A stretch of 36,289 nucleotides of DNA from a bacterium (GTDB lineage: Bacteria > Chloroflexota > Chloroflexia > Chloroflexales > Kallotenuaceae): positions 1 to 36,289 of the forward strand of contig JADDQE010000237.1 in the NCBI GenBank assembly GCA_016781525.1, in the 5' to 3' direction. Below, one piece after another: positions 1-7,612 of the stretch. Positions within the stretch are counted from its first letter, which is position 1. Every line of letters starts with the position of its first letter. Under the pieces are notes generated by a model. The model had not been told where the DNA came from. It worked only from the letters and a program-made list of their open reading frames with translations, and made no database searches. The translations under genes were made by a program, and so were the position numbers.

Positions 1-62
1 ACGAACCACCTGCATGTTGGGGCTTGACAATGACTACCATATCTTGTTCGGCGGGCGTTTCT

Positions 63-1016
63 TTAGTCTAACCGAGTCTGCGCTACCTGCACGATGGTCT
101 TCAGCACGTCAACGGTATGCACGGCACCCCGGGCGTGCCACTTACGTGCCCATGGCACGCCGCGCAACACGTTGTACAGCCAGTACTTCTGCTCAAACGT
201 CGTCTGCATGCTCCCATCCGGCTCGTACCCTTCAAGCAGGTACGAAACACCATGCCAATCATCATACGCAGCGAGATCCCATACGGGATCACCCGCACCG
301 CGTTCACCAAAGTCAATAATGGCCGTGACCAGCTGCCGGTCCATATCAAACCACATATGCACATCGCCAATATCGCCGTGGAGCAAACAACGCTCGAATG
401 TGTCGTTCAGCAGATCGTCATAGGTGATGATTATTTGCCGTATCGTATCGGTTACATCAGTAGTCACGTTGGCATGGCGTTCCAAGTAGGCAAGACTCGA
501 TGCAATCGGCGGTAGGAGCGCATGACGCCACGTCGCAGCGTGTCCACGAACCTGCTGCGTGTGGAGATAGTGGTGTTCATCCAGCCAGCCGTAGCCCTCC
601 AGCCTAATCGTATGCAGCAACCGTAAATAGTGCCCAACTTGGCGCAGAAACGGGCGTTGCTGTTCGAGCGGCAGTTGGAGCACGCGCTGCGATTGCCCCT
701 GCGCGTGCTCCATAATAAAGAACGAGGCAGGGAAAAGAGCATGGGTCGTATCGACGGCGAGGATCTCTGGAACAGGGACGCCTACAGCACGCGCTTGCAT
801 ACACGTCCATGCTTCCGCCCCGATCGCACTTGGATCAGAACCGGATGGGTCCGTGGCTTTGAACACGACCCAGTTGTGATCGAGGCGTGCTTTATAGACA
901 ATCGTATCGGGATACGAGGGAACATGAAGAATGTCGTGCGGATGCTGTCCCAGATGGACGGTAATGGCTTCACGGACAAGCGCCGACTCACAGAATGCAT
1001 CAGTTTCATTCAGCAT
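63..1016 (-). CDS. APH-family phosphotransferase
   Basis: 317-aa protein of the aminoglycoside phosphotransferase/choline kinase-like fold. Seen: a catalytic-loop motif LLHGDIGDVHMWFD, in which the usual metal-binding Asn of HGDxxxxN is His, a known variant in this superfamily. A metal-binding IIDFGERGAGDPVWDLA follows about 20 residues later. Upstream, VVFKATD could hold the ATP-binding Lys. Family role: ATP-dependent phosphorylation of a small hydroxylated substrate (aminoglycoside, choline, sugar, homoserine-like). The substrate cannot be told, so a resistance label is not justified. The start ATG at 1016 has no clear Shine-Dalgarno; instead an extended -10 box ends 6 nt upstream, suggesting a leaderless mRNA. 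It is on the same strand as the methyltransferase and channel genes of this accessory block. Family call firm, function open. Confidence 0.85.
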   Translation of the reverse strand: MLNETDAFCESALVREAITVHLGQHPHDILHVPSYPDTIVYKARLDHNWVVFKATDPSGSDPSAIGAEAWTCMQARAVGVPVPEILAVDTTHALFPASFFIMEHAQGQSQRVLQLPLEQQRPFLRQVGHYLRLLHTIRLEGYGWLDEHHYLHTQQVRGHAATWRHALLPPIASSLAYLERHANVTTDVTDTIRQIIITYDDLLNDTFERCLLHGDIGDVHMWFDMDRQLVTAIIDFGERGAGDPVWDLAAYDDWHGVSYLLEGYEPDGSMQTTFEQKYWLYNVLRGVPWARKWHARGAVHTVDVLKTIVQVAQTRLD

Positions 1017-1022
1017 GGCGGC

Positions 1023-1031
1023 AGTCTAGCA
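1023..1031 (-). promoter_or_regulatory. Extended -10 promoter of the APH-family gene
   Basis: The minus strand reads TGCTAGACT, an extended -10 (TGn plus hexamer). The hexamer ends 6 nt before the ATG at 1016, so the expected transcription start is the A of the start codon. No -35 box is evident. The same TGCTAnnnT form recurs before several other genes here. Confidence 0.5.
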
Positions 1032-1042
1032 TAGGTAGGCAA

Positions 1043-1411
1043 ATGTCCTGTAGCGCAGATTACGAGGTGTGGTCCGGCAGGTTGGGAACGGCGGCGTATA
1101 TCCACCTACTGACCGTGGCAGGGCTGTTGTGGCTGGGGGACGGCGAAAAGATCGTGGCCTGGTGGATCGAGGTCGGCGACGGCGGGCGGCTGGAGTCGCA
1201 AGCGCCGGTCGTGCGGCGGGTCCGCTACACCCCGCCGCGTGGGTGGAAAGGCGAGTCGATCAAGGTCTGGGACCATCGCACCGCGCCGGGGCAGCCCGGC
1301 AAGCACATCCGCAATATTGAACGGATCGAAGGCGATGCGTGGCCGCCGCATTGGCCTGCCCCACGTCTCCCGCTACAGAGCAACCGGGTGGACGAGGCCA
1401 GCGATGGCTAG
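1043..1411 (+). CDS. Hypothetical protein, possible orphan or remnant
   Basis: 122-aa reading frame from ATG 1043, the first Met after the divergent APH gene. A weak AGG lies 7-9 nt upstream. The product looks protein-like rather than antisense noise: a hydrophobic stretch (AAYIHLLTVAGLLWLGDG), then WWIEVGDGG, a basic VRRVRYTPPRGWKG and HIRNIERIEG. I recognise no family. It is the only plus-strand candidate in the left block, so it may be a separate insertion or a truncated passenger gene. Its stop lies 42 nt before a candidate recombination-type box at 1453. It could also be a decayed gene. Confidence 0.45.
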   Translation: MSCSADYEVWSGRLGTAAYIHLLTVAGLLWLGDGEKIVAWWIEVGDGGRLESQAPVVRRVRYTPPRGWKGESIKVWDHRTAPGQPGKHIRNIERIEGDAWPPHWPAPRLPLQSNRVDEASDG

Positions 1412-1452
1412 CCGGACGTACCACGAATTTTCGCCACGTTCTCAGGCGTCAG

Positions 1453-1532
1453 GTGCAACCGCTCATACGACGAGCCGCACGTCAGTACGGCAGGACTTCC
1501 AAGGGGACGTCCTGAGCAACGATTTGTTGGAC
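1453..1532. other. Candidate attC-like site (weak)
   Basis: GTGCAAC (1453-1459) and GTTGGAC (1526-1532) are near-inverted 7-mers resembling integron R''/R' boxes (RYYYAAC / GTTRRRY); GTTGGAC matches fully, GTGCAAC has one mismatch. Just inside them GCTCA and TGAGC can also pair. The site begins 16 nt after the methyltransferase stop, where an attC would be expected. The same GTTGGAC box occurs in the stronger hairpin at 3846-3899. Much of the inside does not fold well, so this is only a candidate. Confidence 0.2.
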
Positions 1533-1547
1533 GGCATTGCGGACGCC

Positions 1548-2282
1548 CTACGACTGCGAGCGAGACCACACCGAGATATGCTTTCGGCTTTCGCTAGTGA
1601 AGGGCGAGCGATCCCAATCGGCCCACCGTTCGTCCAGCGTCAACCTAGCCAGCCGTGCCATCAGGTCAAGCTCCGACGGCCACACGTAGCGGTAGGGTGA
1701 ATCGAACCGGGTCACGTGGTCGCCATCGATGAAGTAGTGGTGGGAAACACCTTGCTGCGTCGCAATATCCATTTCGTCGAAGCCGAGGTGCGACGGGCTT
1801 ACGGTGAACGGCAATGCTGGGAGGCCGGGCGGGAAACGCCGCAGATCAGGAACCCAGAGTTCGATCACCAGGCGGCCACCAGGGTCAAGGTGTCGAGCGG
1901 CGTTGCGAAAGCACGCGACCTGCTCGGCCTGCGTGGTCAGGTTTGCGATGGCGTTGTACACCAGATAGACCAATGCGAACGTTCCTGGCATGGTCGCCGT
2001 CGCGAAGTCGCCAACTATGGTGACAATGGACTCCGAGCCAGGTTTGCGATGCAACTGGTCAAGCATGTCCGACGAAATGTCGATCCCCGAAACCGCAATG
2101 CCGCGCTGAGAAAGGGGTAATGCGACCCGGCCAGTTCCAATCCCAAACTCCAAGACCGCACCACCATTCGCGGTGTCGGCAAGAAAACTCACCGCCGGGT
2201 CGAGCACACGGGGATCATACATCTCCGTCGATCCACGGTCGTAGCCTTCGGCGTCCAATCCCGTGAAAATGTTTTGTGGCAT
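1548..2282 (-). CDS. Class I SAM-dependent methyltransferase
   Basis: 244-aa methyltransferase of the Rossmann-like class I fold. Seen: motif I AVLEFGIGTGRVALPL, motif II-like acidic end ISGIDISSDML region, VGDFATATMPG (acidic motif after the third strand), motif IV-like FALVYLVYNAIANL, and a post-motif HLDPGGRLVIELWVP. These resemble the small-molecule methyltransferase group (Methyltransf_25/11). The substrate is unknown. I chose ATG 2282 (MPQNIF) because the extension to 2345 is basic and not family-like, and GGACG lies near the 2282 start. It is co-oriented with the channel gene upstream and the APH gene downstream; a recombination-like box follows its stop. Confidence 0.85.
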   Translation of the reverse strand: MPQNIFTGLDAEGYDRGSTEMYDPRVLDPAVSFLADTANGGAVLEFGIGTGRVALPLSQRGIAVSGIDISSDMLDQLHRKPGSESIVTIVGDFATATMPGTFALVYLVYNAIANLTTQAEQVACFRNAARHLDPGGRLVIELWVPDLRRFPPGLPALPFTVSPSHLGFDEMDIATQQGVSHHYFIDGDHVTRFDSPYRYVWPSELDLMARLARLTLDERWADWDRSPFTSESRKHISVWSRSQS

Positions 2283-2341
2283 ATCGCGTCCATCAAAGAA
2301 AGATCGATCACATCGCTTGGGCACAGGACTGCTGAACCGAG

Positions 2342-2602
2342 TCACCTGCGGTCAAGTCGGGCAAGCGACCACGTCGAATAAACCGCTTCCTCGGAAGGAT
2401 AGCATACTATCCCTTCATATAGGAACCACTTGGCAAATAGGGCTGTCCTTGTGTACTGATTGCCGTCCAACGGCCAAGCTGAGACGCGCGCAACGACCAG
2501 AGCACCGTGCTCCACTACGCGAAATACACGATTGTATTCACCAATGTTCGCCACGTACACACGCGTCGTTTCAAGCGCCGTGTTCGACGGCGGATCACGC
2601 AA
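2342..2602 (-). CDS. Small hypothetical protein
   Basis: 86-aa frame filling the gap between the channel gene (stop 2646) and the methyltransferase. The sequence is plausibly protein (VYVANIGEYNRVF, then ALVVARVSAWPLDGNQ and YEGIVCYPSEEAVYSTW), with reasonable codon choice. It has no recognised domain and no strong Shine-Dalgarno at ATG 2602; a start nearer 2566 (GTG) is possible. Its end overlaps the longer start option of the methyltransferase by 4 nt. Without homologues it may be spurious. Confidence 0.3.
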   Translation of the reverse strand: MRDPPSNTALETTRVYVANIGEYNRVFRVVEHGALVVARVSAWPLDGNQYTRTALFAKWFLYEGIVCYPSEEAVYSTWSLARLDRR

Positions 2603-2645
2603 CGTAGCTCTGTATCAGGTTGTTCTGCACAGCGCACATCACGCT

Positions 2646-3662
2646 TTAGCCTTCTGCAACGTGATTGAGGGCCTGCAGTTGCTCTCGTGTGCCCAGCGCA
2701 ACAAGGTATGCGTTGGCTTGTAAAATTGTATCTGCATTCGGCCTCGTCACAAGTTGACCGTCCGGCGGCCGGTAGGCCAAGACCACAAAGCCGAACTGCT
2801 TTTCCAACTCGGCTTGCCCCAGTGTTTGCCCGACGAAGCGTGATGTCGGCAAGAGTTGCACTTGTTCCAAGAGCAGTTCCATACCTGCAGTATGCGCCAC
2901 TTCATCAAGGAAATCGGCGACATCGGGACGGGCGACCATGGTTGTGATACGCCGTCCTGTGATCGAGTAGGGGAGGATCACCCGATCTGCCCCTGCCCGT
3001 AGCAATTTCGGCTCAGAATCCTCGTAATTAGCGCGTGCAAGGATGGACAGATCGGACCGCAGGCCGCGTGCCGTCAGCACGATGAAGACATTTTCTGCAT
3101 CGGAACTTGCTGCCGCGACAAGGCCACGTGCCCGGTCGATCCCCGCGGCTTGCAAATCGGTCTCGATCGCTGCGTTACCGTGGAGTGCCAGCTGTCCGGC
3201 AGCTTGGACGCGCGCAATTTTTTCAGGATTCGAGTCTATGACGACGAATGGGATGTTCTCGGCTGCCAGGCCGTGTGCAACATGCCGCCCAACACGACCG
3301 TAGCCGCAGACAATGATATGCTTGGACAGGTGTGCTACCATCCGCTTCCGCCGCTGTCGTTCCCAGTGGGCACGCCACTCGCCCGACACCATATACTCTG
3401 CCGCGCTGCTAAACGCATAGGCCGCAACACCAGCACCACCCAGGATTAATCCGACGGTGAACACCCGTCCTGCTGGTGATAACGGATCGATCTCGCCAAA
3501 TCCCACGGTGCTGAGTGTGATGACCGCCATGTAAAACGCGTCGAGGGGCGTCATCCCCTCCAGCCACTGATACCCACTTGTGCCAATCAGGAGCAATAAA
3601 AGCAAGGCGATGACGGCAAGAAAGAAACGACGGAACGCGCGACGCTGCACCGATACTGACAT
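2646..3662 (-). CDS. Two-TM potassium channel with RCK domains
   Basis: 338-aa K+ channel of the MthK/Kch type. Order of parts: TM1 (FFLAVIALLLLLLIG), pore helix with selectivity filter TVGFGE (canonical TVGYGD), TM2 (VFTVGLILGGAGVAAYA), an RCK/TrkA-N Rossmann domain with GYGRVG nucleotide- or ligand-binding loop, and a TrkA-C domain (RFVGQTLGQAELEK). Role: gated K+ flux across the cytoplasmic membrane, with RCK sensing Ca2+ or nucleotides in relatives. I chose ATG 3662 because the frame up to 3764 is Arg/Cys-rich and unlike the family, and GTGAGG lies upstream of 3662. The filter change Y to F and D to E is seen in some bacterial channels. It has no evident operon partner. Confidence 0.88.
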   Translation of the reverse strand: MSVSVQRRAFRRFFLAVIALLLLLLIGTSGYQWLEGMTPLDAFYMAVITLSTVGFGEIDPLSPAGRVFTVGLILGGAGVAAYAFSSAAEYMVSGEWRAHWERQRRKRMVAHLSKHIIVCGYGRVGRHVAHGLAAENIPFVVIDSNPEKIARVQAAGQLALHGNAAIETDLQAAGIDRARGLVAAASSDAENVFIVLTARGLRSDLSILARANYEDSEPKLLRAGADRVILPYSITGRRITTMVARPDVADFLDEVAHTAGMELLLEQVQLLPTSRFVGQTLGQAELEKQFGFVVLAYRPPDGQLVTRPNADTILQANAYLVALGTREQLQALNHVAEG

Positions 3663-3833
3663 GGGCCAATCATACCTCACTTCACGAACACGCATCCTCG
3701 AACACAGGGCGTAGCAAGAGGTGATCCGACACCTACGTGGAGGACGGGCATTGCGCAGCTCCAATGGCTTTTTGCGGATTACGGTGTGCGAGCTAAGAGG
3801 AGTGCCAGGAGCGACATCGGTACGATCCTAGCG

Positions 3834-3907
3834 CGAAGCTGAGCCGTCGAACGACTAAGGATTATATGGCGCGCAGCCGCCACATAATCCTTGTTGGACG
3901 AAGCTGA
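3834..3907. other. Long hairpin with attC-like boxes and 9-bp direct repeat
   Basis: A 15-bp stem with one mismatch (AAGGATTATATGGCG 3857-3871 with CGCCACATAATCCTT 3878-3892) and a 6-nt loop. It is flanked by GTCGAAC (3846-3852) and GTTGGAC (3893-3899), which are inverted with one mismatch and resemble integron R''/R' boxes. Outside lies a 9-bp direct repeat CGAAGCTGA (3834-3842 and 3899-3907). There is no T-run, and it lies upstream of the channel gene, so a terminator for that gene is excluded. It could be an attC site, a miniature element with target duplication, or part of the IS91 end. Confidence 0.4.
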
Positions 3908-4137
3908 CGCGCGTACCGCTTTGGAATTTAATAGGGGACTTTTCCAGGAGATCGTGGGGTGTGCGGGGCGATCTCGGTGACGGACGCTCGTTGGCATGTG
4001 CGTCGCGGTGGAGGGATCGGCCGAACGTGAGTACGGCTGCAGGCGAGGCCAGGGTTCCTCACCGGCGAAACGAGCCGTGCGGCTCGTCGCAGGCAGACGG
4101 ACACCTGGATGCACCCCACCTGCGCATCCCCTGACCA
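3908..4137. other. Left flank of IS91-like element, no gene
   Basis: About 230 nt between the hairpin region and the transposase stop. I see no convincing ORF. It contains a perfect 7-bp stem with a 4-nt loop, ACGAGCC (4070-4076) and GGCTCGT (4081-4087), downstream of the transposase. In IS91 relatives the origin end (oriIS), which has a small hairpin, lies downstream of the transposase gene, so this is the likely oriIS side. The exact element end is not determined. Confidence 0.35.
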
Positions 4138-5259
4138 TCAGGCCGCGGTTGTCAGCACCGGAACCGCGGGTGGACTGCGACTACAGGGTGACGGGAGCGG
4201 GCGCAGCTCCATCGCCCGACCACACACCGGACAGGTGGGGACGTGGGGTCCACGTGCGGCAACGGGCGGATCGGCGTCCCCGCCCGAGTGCTCCAGCACA
4301 CCCCGCGTCAGCACCAGCAGCGCCCGGATCTGGCGCAGGAGGTGTCGGTTGCGCGGACTGAACAGCCCGAAACGTCGGACCTTGACAAAGCCTGTGGGCA
4401 GCACGTGCTGCAGGAAGCGTCGCAGAAATTCGTGCGGTGATAGGGTGCAGGTGCGCCGGCGTTTGGTCGTCCCATCCCGATACCAGAAGGTGACGGTGTC
4501 ATCCGTGGCGGTGACGATCCGGTTATTGCTTAGCGGACCACGTGCCACATACGGGGCCAAATATTTCAGGGCGGCATGCCCATCACCGACCGGTCGGCAG
4601 TCGACGACCCAGGCCTGCATCCAGGTTTCGCTGGGCACGTGACCGGCGAGCTTGAGCTGGCGCAGCGCTGCCCGGAATTTGGCCCGAAACAGGATGCCGA
4701 GGGGCTTGACCGGCACCAGAAACGCAGCACTCGCTTTGACCACCACCTGCCCATCGGGGAGCTGACCCACCGCCGGCACTAGATAGTGAATGTGCGGGTG
4801 GTAGTGCAGGTCGCGAGTCCAGGTTTGGAGCACGCCGAGCAGCCCAATCTGCCCCCCGAGAAAGCGGGGATCAGCGGCGAGCTGCTGGAGCGCGGTGGCC
4901 GAGGCGCGAAAGAGGAGGGTGTAGAGCTGCCGTTGGTGCTGCCGGAACAGATCACGCAGGGTCGCCGGCACGGTGAAGGTCACCAGGAAGTACGGGACGG
5001 GCAGCAGCGCCTGGTGCTGGGCGAGCCAGGTCTGGGTCCGATCCTGCTGACAGGTCGGGCAGTGACGGTGGCGACACGAGTGGTACACGTAGTGCGTGAC
5101 GGCACAGGTGCGGCACGTCGCGATATGGCCACCTAATGCGGGAGTCCGACAGCGTTCCATGGCCCGGAGTGCATGGTCATGGCTGGGGAGCAGCCGGCTG
5201 CGGAAGCGGTCCCGATAGGCCGCGGCATGGCGGCGGACGATATCGGCGATGGTGATCAT
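4138..5259 (-). CDS. tnpA: IS91-family HUH (Y2) transposase
   Basis: 373-aa rolling-circle transposase that nicks single-stranded element ends. Domains: N-terminal zinc-binding region with Cys/His pairs (CRTCAVTHYVYHSCRHRHCPTCQ spans about residues 48-70), then the HUH motif HYHPHIHYLVPA, which holds metal ligands, and the tyrosine pair in LKYLAPYVARG, spaced as the two catalytic tyrosines of IS91. A basic C-terminal part follows (FWYRDGTTKRRRT) and ends in a Cys pair (CPVCGRAM). Length is normal for the family and no frameshift is seen, so it may be active. The ATG at 5259 overlaps the stop of the upstream recombinase, which implies translational coupling. Confidence 0.92.
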   Translation of the reverse strand: MITIADIVRRHAAAYRDRFRSRLLPSHDHALRAMERCRTPALGGHIATCRTCAVTHYVYHSCRHRHCPTCQQDRTQTWLAQHQALLPVPYFLVTFTVPATLRDLFRQHQRQLYTLLFRASATALQQLAADPRFLGGQIGLLGVLQTWTRDLHYHPHIHYLVPAVGQLPDGQVVVKASAAFLVPVKPLGILFRAKFRAALRQLKLAGHVPSETWMQAWVVDCRPVGDGHAALKYLAPYVARGPLSNNRIVTATDDTVTFWYRDGTTKRRRTCTLSPHEFLRRFLQHVLPTGFVKVRRFGLFSPRNRHLLRQIRALLVLTRGVLEHSGGDADPPVAARGPHVPTCPVCGRAMELRPLPSPCSRSPPAVPVLTTAA

Positions 5260-6122
5260 AGGACAGCGTCAATCAACTGGGTAATCACCGGAGTGGCGGC
5301 CGCTTCGGCGCGCTCGGTCAGATGGGTATAGATCGTCGTGGTCTGCGGGGAGCTATGGCCGAGCCAGGCTTGAATGAGGCGGAGGTTGACGCCGGCTTCG
5401 AGCAGGTGCGTGGCCCAGGAATGGCGCAAGGTATGGATCGAGGCGGGCTTCTGGATGCCACTCGCCCTGAGCGTGACCCGGAAGGCGCGCTGTACGCCGC
5501 TTTCGTCCATGGGGTGGGTCGCCGCGGCCAAGATCGCGTCACCGCGGAGGGCGGGAAACAGGAAGACCGGGTGGCGGTGGGTCAGCCAATACTGCCGGAG
5601 GAGCGTGAGGGCGGAGTCCGGGAGGGGAACGTAGCGATCTTTGCCGCCCTTGCCGGCCTGGATGTGGAGCAGGTGGCGGGCACTGTCGATCTGCGGAATG
5701 GTGAGGCGGACCCCTTCCAGGAGGCGCAAGCCACAGGCGTAGATCAGACTGATACAGGCGCGATACTGGGGCATGCGGATCGCGTGGAGCAGGTGGCGCA
5801 CCTCCCCACGGCTGAGGACGACGGGGAGTTTGGTCGGTCTGGGTGGGCGGATGAAGTCGAGCATGGGCCAGGGACGATGGAGGGTGTGGGCATACAGAAA
5901 GCGGAGGGCATTGAGCGCAACATGGGCGGTGCTGGGCGCCACGCGTTTCACGTTGCGCAGGTAGAGGAAATACTGGCGCAGTTCCTCGTCCGTAAGCTGG
6001 TCGGGGGATTTCCGATAGTGGAGCGCAAGGTGATGCACGGCGCTGAGATACGATTCCTGCGTGCGGTCGGCCAAGCCGCGCAACTGCATGTCCGCGATCA
6101 TGCGCTGGCGCAGGGGAGTCAT
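5256..6122 (-). CDS. Tyrosine recombinase (XerC/D-like) of the IS91 element
   Basis: 288-aa tyrosine recombinase with an N-terminal SAM-like DNA-binding domain ([20 protein letters not shown]) and a full C-terminal catalytic set: Arg in [13 protein letters not shown], Lys in [11 protein letters not shown], His-x-x-Arg in [11 protein letters not shown], His in LGHSSPQTT and the Tyr nucleophile in TTIYTHL. Role in relatives: strand exchange at specific sites; in IS91 elements its role is unproven. The start ATG 6122 has a strong AGGAGGTG Shine-Dalgarno, which partly lies in an 11-bp hairpin at 6132-6160. It differs clearly from the neighbouring IntI, since it lacks the IntI-specific insert. Confidence 0.9.
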   Translation of the reverse strand: MTPLRQRMIADMQLRGLADRTQESYLSAVHHLALHYRKSPDQLTDEELRQYFLYLRNVKRVAPSTAHVALNALRFLYAHTLHRPWPMLDFIRPPRPTKLPVVLSRGEVRHLLHAIRMPQYRACISLIYACGLRLLEGVRLTIPQIDSARHLLHIQAGKGGKDRYVPLPDSALTLLRQYWLTHRHPVFLFPALRGDAILAAATHPMDESGVQRAFRVTLRASGIQKPASIHTLRHSWATHLLEAGVNLRLIQAWLGHSSPQTTTIYTHLTERAEAAATPVITQLIDAVL

Positions 6123-6131
6123 GTAACACCT

Positions 6132-6160
6132 CCTGTCGGACGGGAAACACCGTCGACAGG
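6132..6160 (-). promoter_or_regulatory. Hairpin abutting the recombinase ribosome-binding site
   Basis: CCTGTCG (6132-6138) pairs with CGACAGG (6154-6160) and ACGG (6140-6143) with CCGT (6150-6153), giving 11 bp with one bulged G and a 6-nt loop. On the mRNA strand the 3' arm runs into the AGGAGGTG ribosome-binding site of the recombinase, so folding would partly mask it. It could equally be the terminal (terIS) hairpin of the IS91 element. Confidence 0.45.
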
Positions 6161-6409
6161 CAGGATCGTCACATACGATTCGGGGTCAGAACAAGCGGGA
6201 ATGCTGGCACCAGCAGCGGGTGCCGATCCCTGCGCGGAGCGCTTCGTTCAACTATGAGTAGCGGGATATTGATCCTCCTAGCAGGCCGGTGCGGGATGAC
6301 TATCCGTCTATCACACCGCTGGTCGCTTGTCGCCTGCTCCCGGCGAGACTATGCTGAACCTGCCCACCTACTCGGAACCCGTCCCAGCAAGCATTGTGAG
6401 CCCGACGCC
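6161..6409. other. Region between IS91 element and intI; possible attI box
   Basis: About 250 nt without a convincing gene. It holds a perfect GGCACC/GGTGCC stem (6206-6211 with 6219-6224) and a box GTTCAAC (6246-6252). On the minus strand that box reads GTTGAAC, which fits the GTTRRRY core. It is followed there by GAAGCG, echoing the GTTGGACGAAGC at 3893. An attI site would be expected here, just upstream of a divergent intI. No paired second box is present, as in attI. The plus-strand frame opening at 6254 continues into intI but its first 52 residues are unlike IntI. Confidence 0.25.
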
Positions 6410-7378
6410 ATGACCGACCAACCACCCAAACTCCTTGATCTTGTGCGCAGCATGATCCGGACCCGCCAGTACTCCATTCGCACCGAAGAAGCTTACGTCG
6501 CGTGGATCAAGCGCTTCATTGCCTTCCATGGCCGCCAGCACCCCCGGGACCTCGGCGCCGCGCATATCGAAGCCTTTCTGAGCCATCTGGCCGTGGAGCA
6601 GCACGTCGCTGCCTCCACGCAGAACCAAGCCTTGAGTGCGCTTCTCTTTCTGTATCGGGAGGTGTTGCGGATGGACCTGGACCTGCGCGTCAACGCCGTG
6701 CGTGCCAAACGCTCCCAGCGTGTACCAACGGTGCTCACCCATCCGGAAGCCTGCGCAGTGCTCGCCTGCATGGAGGGGCTGCACCAGCTCATGGCGAAAC
6801 TATTGTACGGCAGCGGACTGCGCCTGATGGAGTGTGTCCGCCTACGGGTGAAGGACCTGCGCTTCGACATGCAGGAGATCGTGGTACGAGAGGGGAAGGG
6901 CCAGAAAGATCGGGTGACGATGCTCCCGGCACGCTTGGTCGATCCGCTCCAGGAACACCTCCACCGGGTGGAACGGCTCTGGCTCAAAGATCTCGCTGCT
7001 GGCTACGGTGCTGTCTACCTCCCAGCCGCGCTCGACCGTAAATACCCGACTGCCGCTACCACCTGGGGCTGGCAGTATGTGTTCCCGGCACAGCGACAGT
7101 CTCGTGATCCACGCACTAACCATCTCCGGCGCCATCACGCCGACGAAAGTGGTTTGCAAAAGGCGGTGCGGGCGGCAGCAAAGCTCGCTCGCATTGTTCC
7201 CCCCGTCGGCTGCCATACCTTCCGCCATAGCTTTGCGACGCGGCTGCTGGAGCAGGGCTATGATATCAGGACCGTGCAGGAGCTGCTTGGGCATGCCGAT
7301 GTGAAAACCACCATGATCTACGCCCATGTGCTCCGGCGGGGTGGCCGCGCAGTGCGCAGTCCCATCGACGAGGACTAA
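6410..7378 (+). CDS. intI: Integron integrase (IntI-type tyrosine recombinase)
   Basis: 322 aa from ATG 6410, a normal IntI length. Catalytic residues: Arg138 ([12 protein letters not shown]), Lys163 (EGKGQKDRV), His269 and Arg272 ([13 protein letters not shown]), His295 (LLGHADVKT) and Tyr304 (TMIYAHV). The IntI-specific patch is present at about residues 198-245: [32 protein letters not shown] and LRRHH, and the family C-terminus [10 protein letters not shown]. These separate IntI from XerC/D. Role: recombination of gene cassettes at attI and attC. The frame extends upstream to 6254, but that part is unlike the family. It is transcribed away from the minus-strand genes to its left, the usual relation between intI and a cassette array. 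Intact catalytic set; activity plausible. Confidence 0.92.
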   Translation: MTDQPPKLLDLVRSMIRTRQYSIRTEEAYVAWIKRFIAFHGRQHPRDLGAAHIEAFLSHLAVEQHVAASTQNQALSALLFLYREVLRMDLDLRVNAVRAKRSQRVPTVLTHPEACAVLACMEGLHQLMAKLLYGSGLRLMECVRLRVKDLRFDMQEIVVREGKGQKDRVTMLPARLVDPLQEHLHRVERLWLKDLAAGYGAVYLPAALDRKYPTAATTWGWQYVFPAQRQSRDPRTNHLRRHHADESGLQKAVRAAAKLARIVPPVGCHTFRHSFATRLLEQGYDIRTVQELLGHADVKTTMIYAHVLRRGGRAVRSPIDED

Positions 7379-7535
7379 GGAACGTACGGAGGCAGCCGCC
7401 ATCCGCTCGGGCAGTGAGCCAAGCCAACCTGACGCGCAGTGGGTGCCGAGGCATCCGCTACGCCTGTAGCATTCAAACAGGCATCCTAGTTGGGGATAGT
7501 CCATCTGGGCTCCCTTGATCATGATTTCGCGCGAT

Positions 7536-7562
7536 TTGAGGTACGACACCCCACCGTATAAT
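7536..7562 (+). promoter_or_regulatory. Candidate promoter for the NlpC/P60-like gene
   Basis: TTGAGG (7536-7541), 15-nt spacer, perfect TATAAT (7557-7562), 50 nt upstream of the start at 7613. The spacer is shorter than the usual 17. The rest of 7379-7612 shows no gene. Confidence 0.4.
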
Positions 7563-7612
7563 GCGCGATAGCCACCCCTTAAAGATTGTTCATGCCAGTG
7601 AAAGGACGGTCC

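Larger units (their letters stand above)
4138..6122 (-). mobile_element. IS91-family element core (transposase plus recombinase)
   Basis: Coding core of an IS91-like rolling-circle transposon: tyrosine recombinase upstream and HUH transposase downstream, overlapping by 4 nt (ATGA). Some IS91 members are known to carry such a recombinase-type second gene. The true ends lie outside the coding core, probably between about 3900 and 4100 on one side and 6130 and 6250 on the other. IS91 elements make no terminal inverted repeats or target duplications, so ends cannot be read directly from one copy. Confidence 0.75.

Noticed and set aside
1-62. Partial gene at the left edge
   Set aside because: No frame there extends into a recognisable product; 62 nt are too few to decide.
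63-1016. Aminoglycoside resistance gene
   Set aside because: Only the broad APH fold is supported; no residues define aminoglycoside binding.
3857-3892. Terminator of the potassium channel gene
   Set aside because: The hairpin lies upstream of the channel start, not after its stop, and has no T-run.
5322-6257. 311-codon plus-strand ORF opposite the recombinase
   Set aside because: It is antisense to a protein with a complete catalytic set; its composition reflects the complementary GC-rich codons.
6254-6409. N-terminal extension of IntI from ATG 6254
   Set aside because: The 52 extra residues do not resemble IntI; the family start fits ATG 6410.
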